Of a DNA stretch of 7,942 bases, positions 1 through 7,296 are shown piece after piece. Origin of the DNA: Flavobacteriales bacterium (GTDB lineage Bacteria; Bacteroidota; Bacteroidia; Flavobacteriales; Parvicellaceae); NCBI GenBank assembly GCA_014239715.1, contig JAAZYJ010000005.1, forward strand, positions 1-7,942, written 5' to 3'. The position numbers and the translations under genes were made by a program. The notes under the pieces were generated by a model. The model saw nothing but the letters and a program-made list of their open reading frames with translations, was not told the origin of the DNA and did no database searches. Position 1 is the stretch's first letter, and every line of letters starts with the position of its first letter.

Positions 1-489
1 AAGGTAAAAAAGCTGAAATTCGTCATCAGGCATTGCTGTTGATGCCAGATCTACCTTGATCTCCTTTCCCTGTCTTAGCTTTAGCTCCTCTCCTTTTTGA
101 AAAGCACGCAATTCGGTCATCCCCAAAGACTGCATGAATTGACCTCTGTCTGATGCCAGCTGCATTGGAATTCCGGAAAGCATAGCCGCTTTTGCGCTAT
201 GGAACTCTCTGAACTTAAACATTACTTTTCCCGTCACGGCATTGCCAAGACTATCCTGAAATGCGTTTTCTGGAATTTCAATATGAGTGCCTGTTGGTTG
301 ATGAAAAACCAAACCGCTGTCCACAGTATATTCCATGGAAACAAATTCCGTTGTTTTGGAAAATGGTTGTTGGATTCCCTCTTGATATTTGGAAAGGGAA
401 AGGTAATAGTTGTATGCTGCCAACGCCCCTCCTGCAAGGAGCAGGGTCAATGTAAACAGCGTTGTGTATTTTTTAACTGACTTTTTCAT
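1..489 (-). CDS. Exported ZU5-like domain protein, N-terminal 163 residues (partial)
   Basis: The minus frame starting at ATG 489-487 stays open for 163 codons and runs off the left edge, so the C-terminus is missing. The protein opens MKKSVKKYTT followed by a hydrophobic segment (about residues 10-26, LFTLTLLLAGGALAA), which is either a Sec signal peptide or an N-terminal membrane anchor. Residues about 55-150 look like a beta-sandwich of the ZU5-like type seen in many Bacteroidota exported proteins: a strand with IEIPENAF (70-77), a GNAVTGKVMFKFREF strand pair (82-96), then AKAAMLSGIPM (99-109), a second GMTELRAF strand (123-130) and GKEIKVDLAS (141-150). It starts 18 bp after the stop of the propeller gene and is probably co-transcribed with it. 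The function is unknown. The ZU5-like assignment is from pattern memory, not a search. The reading frame itself is well supported by its length, export signal and operon position. Confidence 0.8.
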   Translation of the reverse strand, partial: MKKSVKKYTTLFTLTLLLAGGALAAYNYYLSLSKYQEGIQQPFSKTTEFVSMEYTVDSGLVFHQPTGTHIEIPENAFQDSLGNAVTGKVMFKFREFHSAKAAMLSGIPMQLASDRGQFMQSLGMTELRAFQKGEELKLRQGKEIKVDLASTAMPDDEFQLFYL

Positions 490-507
490 GATTTTGGATT
501 TAGTTGG

Positions 508-1896
508 TTATTTGTAGGCAATCTGGTTAATAGGAATGTCAAGATCGTAGCAGCGTAGTTTACCGTCATAACAGCCGACCAAGAGGTCGAGTTTGCCATC
601 TCCTGTTACATCTTTAATATGTGGAATGCACTCGCTACCTGAGGGGAGCCGGAAAAACCCGAGAGCCTTCTTCGAATCGACCCCAACAATTACAAGCATT
701 GCCCCCCTTTGATCTTTGGACTCAGACCTCGTATGCTGATGCATTACCAGAGCACATGTCTCACCTTTATAACGGACAAGCTTATTAGCAATCAGCGGAT
801 GTCCGTAATACATATATCTCTGGCCGTATTTGGTCTTTCCCTTCCAGTTTATTCCGGTAATGAATGATGTTTTTCCCTCAATTGAATTGCATACAGCAAT
901 AGAAGATTGAAAAGGCATCAGTACTTCCTGATCAGAAACCGTCACCGAATTCAATCCTACGGATCGGGTAGTTTCACCTGTAACAATTTCCTTTATCTTC
1001 TCTCCCTTACGATTAAAATGGGCTAAAGAGTAGGTTACGTTGTTGTCTTTGTATAGTCTCTGAGGGACAATGATCCTCAGCTTACTTCCTTTACCTACGA
1101 TCACCGGCGTGTGTTTGTAATTTACCCCAAAATATTTTCCGCTGCCGCTTACCTCTGCAACAGAAAATATCTTTTTTCCGCTGGCTCCGTTCACGGCGTA
1201 GAGCTCAGTTCTTGATTGGCCGCAGTAATAAATAAGGTCATTTACACCGTCTCTGTTCAGGTCTGCAACCGCAGGTTTTGCGAAAAACAACTCGCCCGCT
1301 TTAAAATGAGATTTCACCTTGAATACAAATCGATTGTCGCCGTGTTTCCAACCTGAAGATTTAGGGTGATAATGTGTCCATATAGTTTTGCCGTTGGCCG
1401 GATCCACGGCTCTCAGCTCACCTGTTTCTGTACCAAAAACCAGATAGCTACTACCCTTGTTTTTGATCAGGGTAGGTGCATGCTCTACGTCTCCCGAAAC
1501 CGGTAATCTCCAATGGATCTTGCCATTTTTGTCTGCACAGATGAACTCGTCGTTGTCATTACCAAAATACAAGTGCCCGTTGTATTTGACAATACCGTTG
1601 ACATCCATATCTCCCCAATTTTCATTCGCAAAACTTCGGACCTTTTTACCCGTTTTCGCATTAAGTACGTGTACACCATTGCTTTCATCCAGGTAATAAT
1701 CCATGTATTGACTCCCGTTAGACCCGATTATAATTTGTCCGCCTGTAAACAGCATATTTGTGCGGTAGGAAGCATTTCCTATATCGGCAGACCAATGCAA
1801 TTTGAATTGCTTTTCGATCGACTTCACTTGCTGGCCCACTACATATGCGCCGGAGCACATCATCGCAATGGACATCATAAAAACTTTCTTTTTCAT
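508..1896 (-). CDS. Secreted PQQ-like/FG-GAP beta-propeller protein
   Basis: A 462-residue protein beginning with a Sec-type signal peptide (MKKKVFMMSIAMMCSGAYVVG, probable cleavage near residue 21-22). The body shows repeated propeller blades of the form V-x-x-L/V-[ND]-A-x-x-G-K-x-x-W/F: residues 75-86, 118-129 (FICADKNGKIHW), 161-173 (LRAVDPANGKTIW) and 232-244 (LYAVNGASGKKIF). Two calcium-loop motifs typical of FG-GAP/integrin-like blades are present: DLNRDGVND (212-220) and DVTGDGKLD (429-437). No enzyme active site is recognisable, so binding of a ligand, polysaccharide or protein partner is the likeliest role. It lies 29 bp after the CHAP gene and 18 bp before the ZU5-like gene, all on one strand. 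No C-terminal type IX secretion domain is evident, as the protein ends soon after the last blade. The fold assignment is firm; substrate and partner are unknown. Confidence 0.85.
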   Translation of the reverse strand: MKKKVFMMSIAMMCSGAYVVGQQVKSIEKQFKLHWSADIGNASYRTNMLFTGGQIIIGSNGSQYMDYYLDESNGVHVLNAKTGKKVRSFANENWGDMDVNGIVKYNGHLYFGNDNDEFICADKNGKIHWRLPVSGDVEHAPTLIKNKGSSYLVFGTETGELRAVDPANGKTIWTHYHPKSSGWKHGDNRFVFKVKSHFKAGELFFAKPAVADLNRDGVNDLIYYCGQSRTELYAVNGASGKKIFSVAEVSGSGKYFGVNYKHTPVIVGKGSKLRIIVPQRLYKDNNVTYSLAHFNRKGEKIKEIVTGETTRSVGLNSVTVSDQEVLMPFQSSIAVCNSIEGKTSFITGINWKGKTKYGQRYMYYGHPLIANKLVRYKGETCALVMHQHTRSESKDQRGAMLVIVGVDSKKALGFFRLPSGSECIPHIKDVTGDGKLDLLVGCYDGKLRCYDLDIPINQIAYK

Positions 1897-1925
1897 AGTT
1901 GTTGGTTTTAATAATTACACTTCTT

Positions 1926-3056
1926 TCATTTTCTTGCTCTGAGCCTTCGATAGCCCAGTAATCTATTTGTCGGGTACGACTCAATGCCTACTTTGTCTTG
2001 CTGGTTTCCGCCCAGGCAATAAATAAGACCCGCTTTTTCATCTTGGCACAGGAAAATAGCGACATGCCCCTGCCATGAATTTCTCTTTTCGCGCCAAAAG
2101 ACAGCCACATCTCCAATTGAAGGGACATTAATTTTCGACCCAACATTGAGCCATGCTCTGGCCGTCAGGCTTTTAGAATAGATCATTCCAGCCCGTTTTG
2201 CACACCAGCTCATGTATGCCGAACACCAGGATATCTCATCGCTCTTGATCTCACCATGTCCGATGTCTTTGAAGTATTTGAGTACTGCCGGATTGTGTTT
2301 TCTTCCGGGTATATCTGCAGTTCCATATTCACTCGCAGCTACATTTAGAAGTCGAGCATTTTGGCCATTAATTTTTATGTCCAATTCCTTGGCAACAAAT
2401 TCAGCAAGAGATTGATCTTTGTCCGGATCACCCAGCTCTCGTTCCAAGAATGCAAAAACCATATCCGAAAGAGAGTTGTTGACAACCTCAGCGTCCTGAG
2501 CGGCAATATCCCTGGTAGCTATTTTCTTTTGGTTTGTGTGTTTTTGAACAGACGCTAAATGGTGATTTCGATAAACGACCGTTGTATCCTCAAATATTTC
2601 CGCAACATATTTTAAACGTTTAAGTGAACGAGACCTGTCTTTCCCATAGCTTTCATTGCCTAATTTTGCAACATGTTCGTGAATAAAATCCAATAATACC
2701 TGATCATTCCGCTTCAGTGATAGCACTAATGGATCGCTGTTTATTTTTGCCGACTTCAGATACCACAAGGAACGATCTAAAAGGTACTCCTTCAACTCAT
2801 TCTGATATTGCTTGAAAAAGGATAATGCCAAATAGTAATAGGCCACTCTGTCTCTTTTTCCTTTTGAGATTCTATATGAAGACTTTCGAATACACTTCTG
2901 GTAATTGCCTTTAACAAATGCCTGTTTAATGCTTCTTTGGCGAATGGAAAGCTGATCGAATGTAGCCTTATGGTTTTCTCCATCACTAACCGACTGTCCT
3001 TGGGCCTGAGGCCAGAAGAAGGCAATAAGCAGTATGGAACAAAGCAATTCTCTCAT
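1926..3056 (-). CDS. Secreted CHAP-domain (TIGR02594-type) cysteine peptidase/amidase with helical N-terminal region
   Basis: From ATG 3056-3054 the protein is 376 residues. The frame extends seven codons upstream to a TTG, but the ATG gives a clean signal peptide (MRELLCSILLIAFFWPQAQG, cleavage near 20), so I prefer it. Residues about 25-165 are charged and helical, with a TPR-like stretch around 43-85 (FVKGNYQKCIRKSS...YYYLALSFFKQY). The C-terminal third (about 235-376) matches the TIGR02594/CHAP pattern: NPAVLKYFK (255-263), the catalytic-Cys segment DEISWCSAYMSWC (Cys278), a Ser/Ala/Trp-Leu segment near 297-305, PSIGDVAVFWRE (312-323), the catalytic-His segment GHVAIF (His331), and GGNQ (349-352) followed by LLGYRR. 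In this NlpC/P60-like fold, Cys and His, with a polar third residue, cleave peptidoglycan peptide or amide bonds. Export to the periplasm or cell surface is inferred. It is the first gene of the three-gene minus-strand cluster. Confidence 0.87.
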   Translation of the reverse strand: MRELLCSILLIAFFWPQAQGQSVSDGENHKATFDQLSIRQRSIKQAFVKGNYQKCIRKSSYRISKGKRDRVAYYYLALSFFKQYQNELKEYLLDRSLWYLKSAKINSDPLVLSLKRNDQVLLDFIHEHVAKLGNESYGKDRSRSLKRLKYVAEIFEDTTVVYRNHHLASVQKHTNQKKIATRDIAAQDAEVVNNSLSDMVFAFLERELGDPDKDQSLAEFVAKELDIKINGQNARLLNVAASEYGTADIPGRKHNPAVLKYFKDIGHGEIKSDEISWCSAYMSWCAKRAGMIYSKSLTARAWLNVGSKINVPSIGDVAVFWREKRNSWQGHVAIFLCQDEKAGLIYCLGGNQQDKVGIESYPTNRLLGYRRLRARK

Positions 3057-3081
3057 TCTATTGGTTAGGTTCTGCAAGACA

Positions 3082-3101
3082 CAGCAGTTTAAAAACCGCT
3101 G
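3082..3101 (-). repeat. Inverted repeat in the leader/promoter region of the CHAP operon
   Basis: On the plus strand CAGCAGTTT (3082-3090) and AAACCGCTG (3093-3101) are inverted copies matching at 8 of 9 positions around a 2-bp centre. The one mismatch is A/C on the plus strand but becomes a G-U pair in minus-strand RNA. It lies 26-45 bases upstream of the CHAP start codon and has no T-run after it, so it is not a terminator. It may be an operator or a 5'-leader hairpin. The role is inferred. Confidence 0.35.
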
Positions 3102-3232
3102 AATTCGGGGTGGTTATGCCCTTGAAAAATAGAATGGGGTTATTTTTATAATGCGATAATGTTCAAAAGGTACAGATCATTAGATTTCGCCAGCAAGGCA
3201 TAACAAATGAGCAAGAAATTACAGAGACTTAT

Positions 3233-3240
3233 TAACTTTG
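3233..3240 (+). promoter_or_regulatory. -7 promoter box (TAACTTTG) of the truncated haemoglobin gene
   Basis: TAACTTTG fits the Bacteroidota sigma-70 -7 consensus TAnnTTTG exactly. Only four bases (ATTT) separate it from the GTG start codon, so transcription would begin at or next to the start codon. No -33 TTTG is visible at a 17-23 base spacing, which weakens the call. Confidence 0.45.
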
Positions 3241-3244
3241 ATTT

Positions 3245-3619
3245 GTGCGGGATATTGAAACCATAGATGACATAAAGCTACTGGTAGACACGTTTTACGA
3301 GTGTGTACAGGCTGATGATCTCATCGGACCCATTTTTAATAAGGTGGTCGAAAACCGTTGGCCTCAACATCTTGAAAAAATGTATCGGTTCTGGCAGTCC
3401 ATCCTATTACATGAACCAACTTATTCCGGGAGACCCTTTCCTCCGCACTTGAAGCTAGATATCAATCATCTGCACTTTGACAGATGGATTAGTTTATTTG
3501 AACTAACTGTCAATGGTTTGTTTCAAGGAAGTAATGCTACAACCGCCCTGGAAAGAGCGAAGCTAATGGGTTCACTTTTCCAGGCCAAGCATGCCTATCT
3601 GCGTAATGAAGAAGGATAA
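3245..3619 (+). CDS. Group III truncated haemoglobin
   Basis: A 124-residue protein of the usual length for the 2-over-2 truncated haemoglobins. It begins MRDIETIDDIKLLVDTFYECV, with the helix-B region containing the FY pair (17-18) and then DDLIGPIF (24-31). HLEKMYRFWQSILL (42-55) fits the E-helix region of group III members. PPHLKL (66-71) supplies the probable proximal haem ligand His68, and HFDRW (77-81) lies 9-13 residues later; the His-to-Trp spacing equals that of the HAPFRI...W segment of mycobacterial trHbO. The start is GTG at 3245: an in-frame TGA at 3239-3241 rules out an upstream start, and the next Met is at residue 46, inside the fold. The family binds O2 and NO and is linked to NO or oxidative chemistry; the specific role here is unknown. 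The gene converges on the lipid kinase gene, with 5 bp between stop codons. Confidence 0.92.
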   Translation: MRDIETIDDIKLLVDTFYECVQADDLIGPIFNKVVENRWPQHLEKMYRFWQSILLHEPTYSGRPFPPHLKLDINHLHFDRWISLFELTVNGLFQGSNATTALERAKLMGSLFQAKHAYLRNEEG

Positions 3620-3624
3620 TTACC

Positions 3625-4503
3625 TCAAGAGCGGTTTGGTAAAAGAAAGGAGAGTTTTTGTTTTTCTACCGTAAAGCTGGCCGGACATTTCCCAAAATAT
3701 TCTCCATCTGTTTCTATGTGGCATTCCCCATTGATTACATCTACAGTAAACTCCTCCCCCGAACTGTAAGCCGCTTCCGGATGGTCTATTTTTCGCCCAT
3801 TCCGTAGATTCCCAAGGTTCCTGATGTACTCCCAAATTGTAACATCACCTATTACACAGCTATGCAACGAGCCATCGTTGATCTTCGCATCGGGTTGAAT
3901 GATCAAGCCGTTGGCAAATGTGCTGCTATTGCAAAATGCAGCTGTCATAACCTTAGTCTTCAAGTCTGATCCGGCACCTTGGATAATTACATCAGCTTTT
4001 TTCATGCGCAAAAACCCCTCTATAATCATCCTGGGATATTTGAACGGCCCGCTAACATCGTTGATCTTTTGAGCCACAAATCCTCCTAGTCCGATACTCG
4101 CAATATTGATAAAATATTTTTGCCCCTCATAATTGGAAACCACACCAACATCAATTTTCTCAATATAACTTTCCTTTATCAGCCGGACATAATGATCCGG
4201 GTCCTTTCCGATACCCACCGCAGTTGCAAAATCATTTCCATTTCCAAAGGGATAAACGCAGATTGACGGTGTACCACCGGAATTGCAGACACCGTTGACA
4301 ACCTCATGTAGGGTGCCGTCTCCTCCTGCAGCTATGATCAGGTCTGTATTCTTCGAAGCGTCGGAAGCCAATTCAACCGCATGTTGCTGTCTGGTAGTGC
4401 GGAACACTGCAACTTCATACTCAGCGTGCAACAAGTCGATTGTACGTTTAATTTTTCGGGAAAAGTTCTTTTTCCCGTTAACTATGATTGTAATTTTTCT
4501 CAT
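3625..4503 (-). CDS. Diacylglycerol kinase catalytic-domain protein (YegS/DgkB-like lipid kinase)
   Basis: A 292-residue protein, the usual size for the family, which phosphorylates diacylglycerol or related lipids with ATP at the inner face of the membrane. Signature motifs: the nucleotide-binding loop GGDGTLHEVVNG (60-71), PFGNGNDFA (85-93, normally P-x-G-T-x-N-D-x-A), EKIDVG (115-120), INIASIGLGG (132-141), PDAKINDGSL (204-213), and ETDGE (264-268), which carries the second-domain acidic residue. The N-terminal loop that normally reads N-P-x-[SA]-G is altered to VNGKKNF (8-14). The start is supported by the conserved MRKITIIVNG opening strand. Its ATG directly abuts the T-run of the terminator after gdhA, so no independent ribosome-binding region is free. 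The exact lipid substrate cannot be told from the sequence. Confidence 0.9.
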   Translation of the reverse strand: MRKITIIVNGKKNFSRKIKRTIDLLHAEYEVAVFRTTRQQHAVELASDASKNTDLIIAAGGDGTLHEVVNGVCNSGGTPSICVYPFGNGNDFATAVGIGKDPDHYVRLIKESYIEKIDVGVVSNYEGQKYFINIASIGLGGFVAQKINDVSGPFKYPRMIIEGFLRMKKADVIIQGAGSDLKTKVMTAAFCNSSTFANGLIIQPDAKINDGSLHSCVIGDVTIWEYIRNLGNLRNGRKIDHPEAAYSSGEEFTVDVINGECHIETDGEYFGKCPASFTVEKQKLSFLLPNRS

Positions 4504-4538
4504 AAAAAAATCCCACCATCCGCCTGGACAATGGGATT
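4504..4538 (-). terminator. Intrinsic terminator after gdhA, abutting the kinase start codon
   Basis: In minus-strand RNA the arm AAUCCCAUUGUCC (4538-4526) pairs with GGAUGGUGGGAUU (4521-4509) around the loop AGGC (4525-4522). This gives a 13-bp stem with three G-U pairs, followed by five further U residues to 4504. The wobble positions would be A-C or C-A mismatches in a plus-strand RNA, so the hairpin is designed for minus-strand transcripts. It begins 18 bases after the gdhA stop, and its last T is adjacent to the kinase ATG at 4503. Confidence 0.88.
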
Positions 4539-4556
4539 ACTGTACGTAATTCTTTT

Positions 4557-6138
<1,582 letters not shown>

Positions 6139-7230
6139 CTAACATAGCTCAAACTTTTTACCCGGGATCTGTCTGATCAGGCCTTTAAACTCCATGAAAA
6201 GTAAGTCGGTTGAAACCTCGCTTATTGGTCGACTCAAAAGACAAGCAAACTCGTCGATACTCAGTTTATTTCTCTCCTTCATTAAGTTGACCATCTTCTC
6301 TTCACTATCTGACAGGTTTGGGAACAGCCGTGTTTGGAAAGGTTTCTGCTTTTTGTTTTCCCACCCCATAATATAGCCCAGATCTTCCGGACCTTGAAGC
6401 AGATGAGCACGATTTGTTTTGATCAGGTAATTGCATCCTGCCGATTTTTCGTCAGTTACTCTGCCCGGAACCGCAAAGACATCTCTGTCGTAGGTGTTGG
6501 CAATATTTGCTGTGATCAGCGCTCCACCTTTTTTTGCGGATTCGATGACGATTGTCGCCTCAGTAAGCCCTGCGACTATTCGATTGCGTCTGGGGAAATT
6601 CTCTCTATCAGGCACCGTGCCGGAAAGAAATTCAGTTATCCAGCCTCCATCGCTAAGCATTCGATCTGCAATAGACCTGTGTCTGCTCGGGTAGATCCTG
6701 TCAAAACCATGAGCCAGAGTGCAATATGTAGGAAGGCCATTTCTGATAGCTTCTTTGTGAGCAGCAATATCAATTCCGTATGCCAATCCACTATGGATGG
6801 CCACGTTATAGCGGGATAGTTCTTTAATCAATTCTGATACAAATTCTTTACCCTGAACGGTTGCTTCCCGGCTGCCAACAATGCAGACTGACTTTTCTTC
6901 ATTCAACCGTCCAGCCCCCTTTAAAAACAACAGTATGGGGCTGTCAGTACAATTCTTTAGTAACTCGGGATACCGGTGGTCAGTTATTGGGACGGCCAAT
7001 ATGCCTTCCCGTTCCATATAAGCAAGCTCCTTATCAGCCCGATCAATAATTTTTTTGTTATTAACGCCACGAGCTAAACACCTACCATGTTTTTTTAACG
7101 TCAGAAGGGCCTTCGGACTTTCATTGAAAATGGCTTCTGCTGAACCGAAAAACCGAAGAAGCTCCTTGCCAATGATCGGACCTACACCATCGATCAGCGT
7201 TAGTGCGATTAAATATTTTAATTCGGACAT
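6139..7230 (-). CDS. dprA: DNA-processing protein DprA (Smf)
   Basis: A 363-residue DprA of normal Bacteroidota length. DprA binds incoming single-stranded DNA during natural transformation and loads RecA on it in the cytoplasm. The order of domains is complete: an N-terminal helix-hairpin-helix-like segment (about 7-30, with LIDGVGPIIGKELL), the Rossmann-like core, and a C-terminal winged-helix segment (about 305-363). Core motifs seen: CIVGSREAT (116-124), HSGLAYGIDIAAH (146-158), LAHGFDRIYPSRH (172-184), ENFPRRNRIVAGLT (210-223), VIESAKKGGALITA (228-241), FAVPG (252-256) and GCNYLIKTNRAHLL (265-278). The ATG at 7230-7228 gives the standard N-terminus. It is divergent from the phosphatase/sulfatase-fold gene, with 66 bp between starts. 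No other competence gene is in the window, so competence of the organism cannot be concluded. Confidence 0.96.
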   Translation of the reverse strand: MSELKYLIALTLIDGVGPIIGKELLRFFGSAEAIFNESPKALLTLKKHGRCLARGVNNKKIIDRADKELAYMEREGILAVPITDHRYPELLKNCTDSPILLFLKGAGRLNEEKSVCIVGSREATVQGKEFVSELIKELSRYNVAIHSGLAYGIDIAAHKEAIRNGLPTYCTLAHGFDRIYPSRHRSIADRMLSDGGWITEFLSGTVPDRENFPRRNRIVAGLTEATIVIESAKKGGALITANIANTYDRDVFAVPGRVTDEKSAGCNYLIKTNRAHLLQGPEDLGYIMGWENKKQKPFQTRLFPNLSDSEEKMVNLMKERNKLSIDEFACLLSRPISEVSTDLLFMEFKGLIRQIPGKKFELC

Positions 7231-7284
7231 TATATTTGTTTATAACTAAAGGAACGCAGACAGAACGTAACCTATTTGAGGTCT

Positions 7285-7292
7285 TATTTTTG
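7285..7292 (+). promoter_or_regulatory. -7 promoter box (TATTTTTG) of the sulfatase-fold gene
   Basis: TATTTTTG matches TAnnTTTG exactly and is followed by TTTT and then the GTG start at 7297, the same four-base spacing seen at the haemoglobin gene. No -33 TTTG is present at 17-23 bases upstream. The whole dprA-phosphatase spacer is only 66 bp, so both promoters must fit into 7231-7296. Confidence 0.4.
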
Positions 7293-7296
7293 TTTT

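Larger units (their letters stand above)
3057..3244. promoter_or_regulatory. Divergent intergenic region between the CHAP operon and the haemoglobin gene
   Basis: This 188-bp spacer must carry the promoters for the leftward three-gene cluster and the rightward haemoglobin gene. For the rightward gene, TAACTTTG at 3233-3240 matches the Bacteroidota -7 consensus TAnnTTTG, with no good -33 TTTG upstream. For the leftward cluster, only a 7-of-8 match (TATTTTTC on the minus strand, near 3122-3129) was seen, so that promoter is uncertain. No credible ORF lies in the spacer. Confidence 0.5.

Noticed and set aside
199..480. 93-residue plus-strand frame
   Set aside because: It lies opposite the partial exported ZU5-like gene, whose frame is open for 163 codons with an export signal and family-like motifs; the plus frame has no recognisable domain.
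1513..1911. 132-residue plus-strand frame
   Set aside because: It is antisense to the propeller gene's signal peptide and first blades; its composition is that of a complement shadow.
3057..3077. Seven-codon upstream extension of the CHAP gene to a TTG start
   Set aside because: The internal ATG at 3056 gives a better-shaped signal peptide, and TTG starts are uncommon; the extension cannot be excluded.
3653..3667. T-rich run after the haemoglobin gene as a terminator
   Set aside because: No stable hairpin precedes it on the plus strand, and it lies within the kinase coding region.
4539..4556. Short TTAC/GTAA inverted arms after the gdhA stop
   Set aside because: Four-base arms are too short to support as a separate element beside the strong terminator.
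6334..6819. 161-residue plus-strand frame
   Set aside because: It is antisense to the most conserved DprA core motifs, which fully explain the DNA.
7276..7296. TTG at 7276 as start of the sulfatase-fold gene
   Set aside because: The GTG at 7297 lies directly before the conserved opening strand, as is usual for the family, and the upstream codons would overlap the -7 box.
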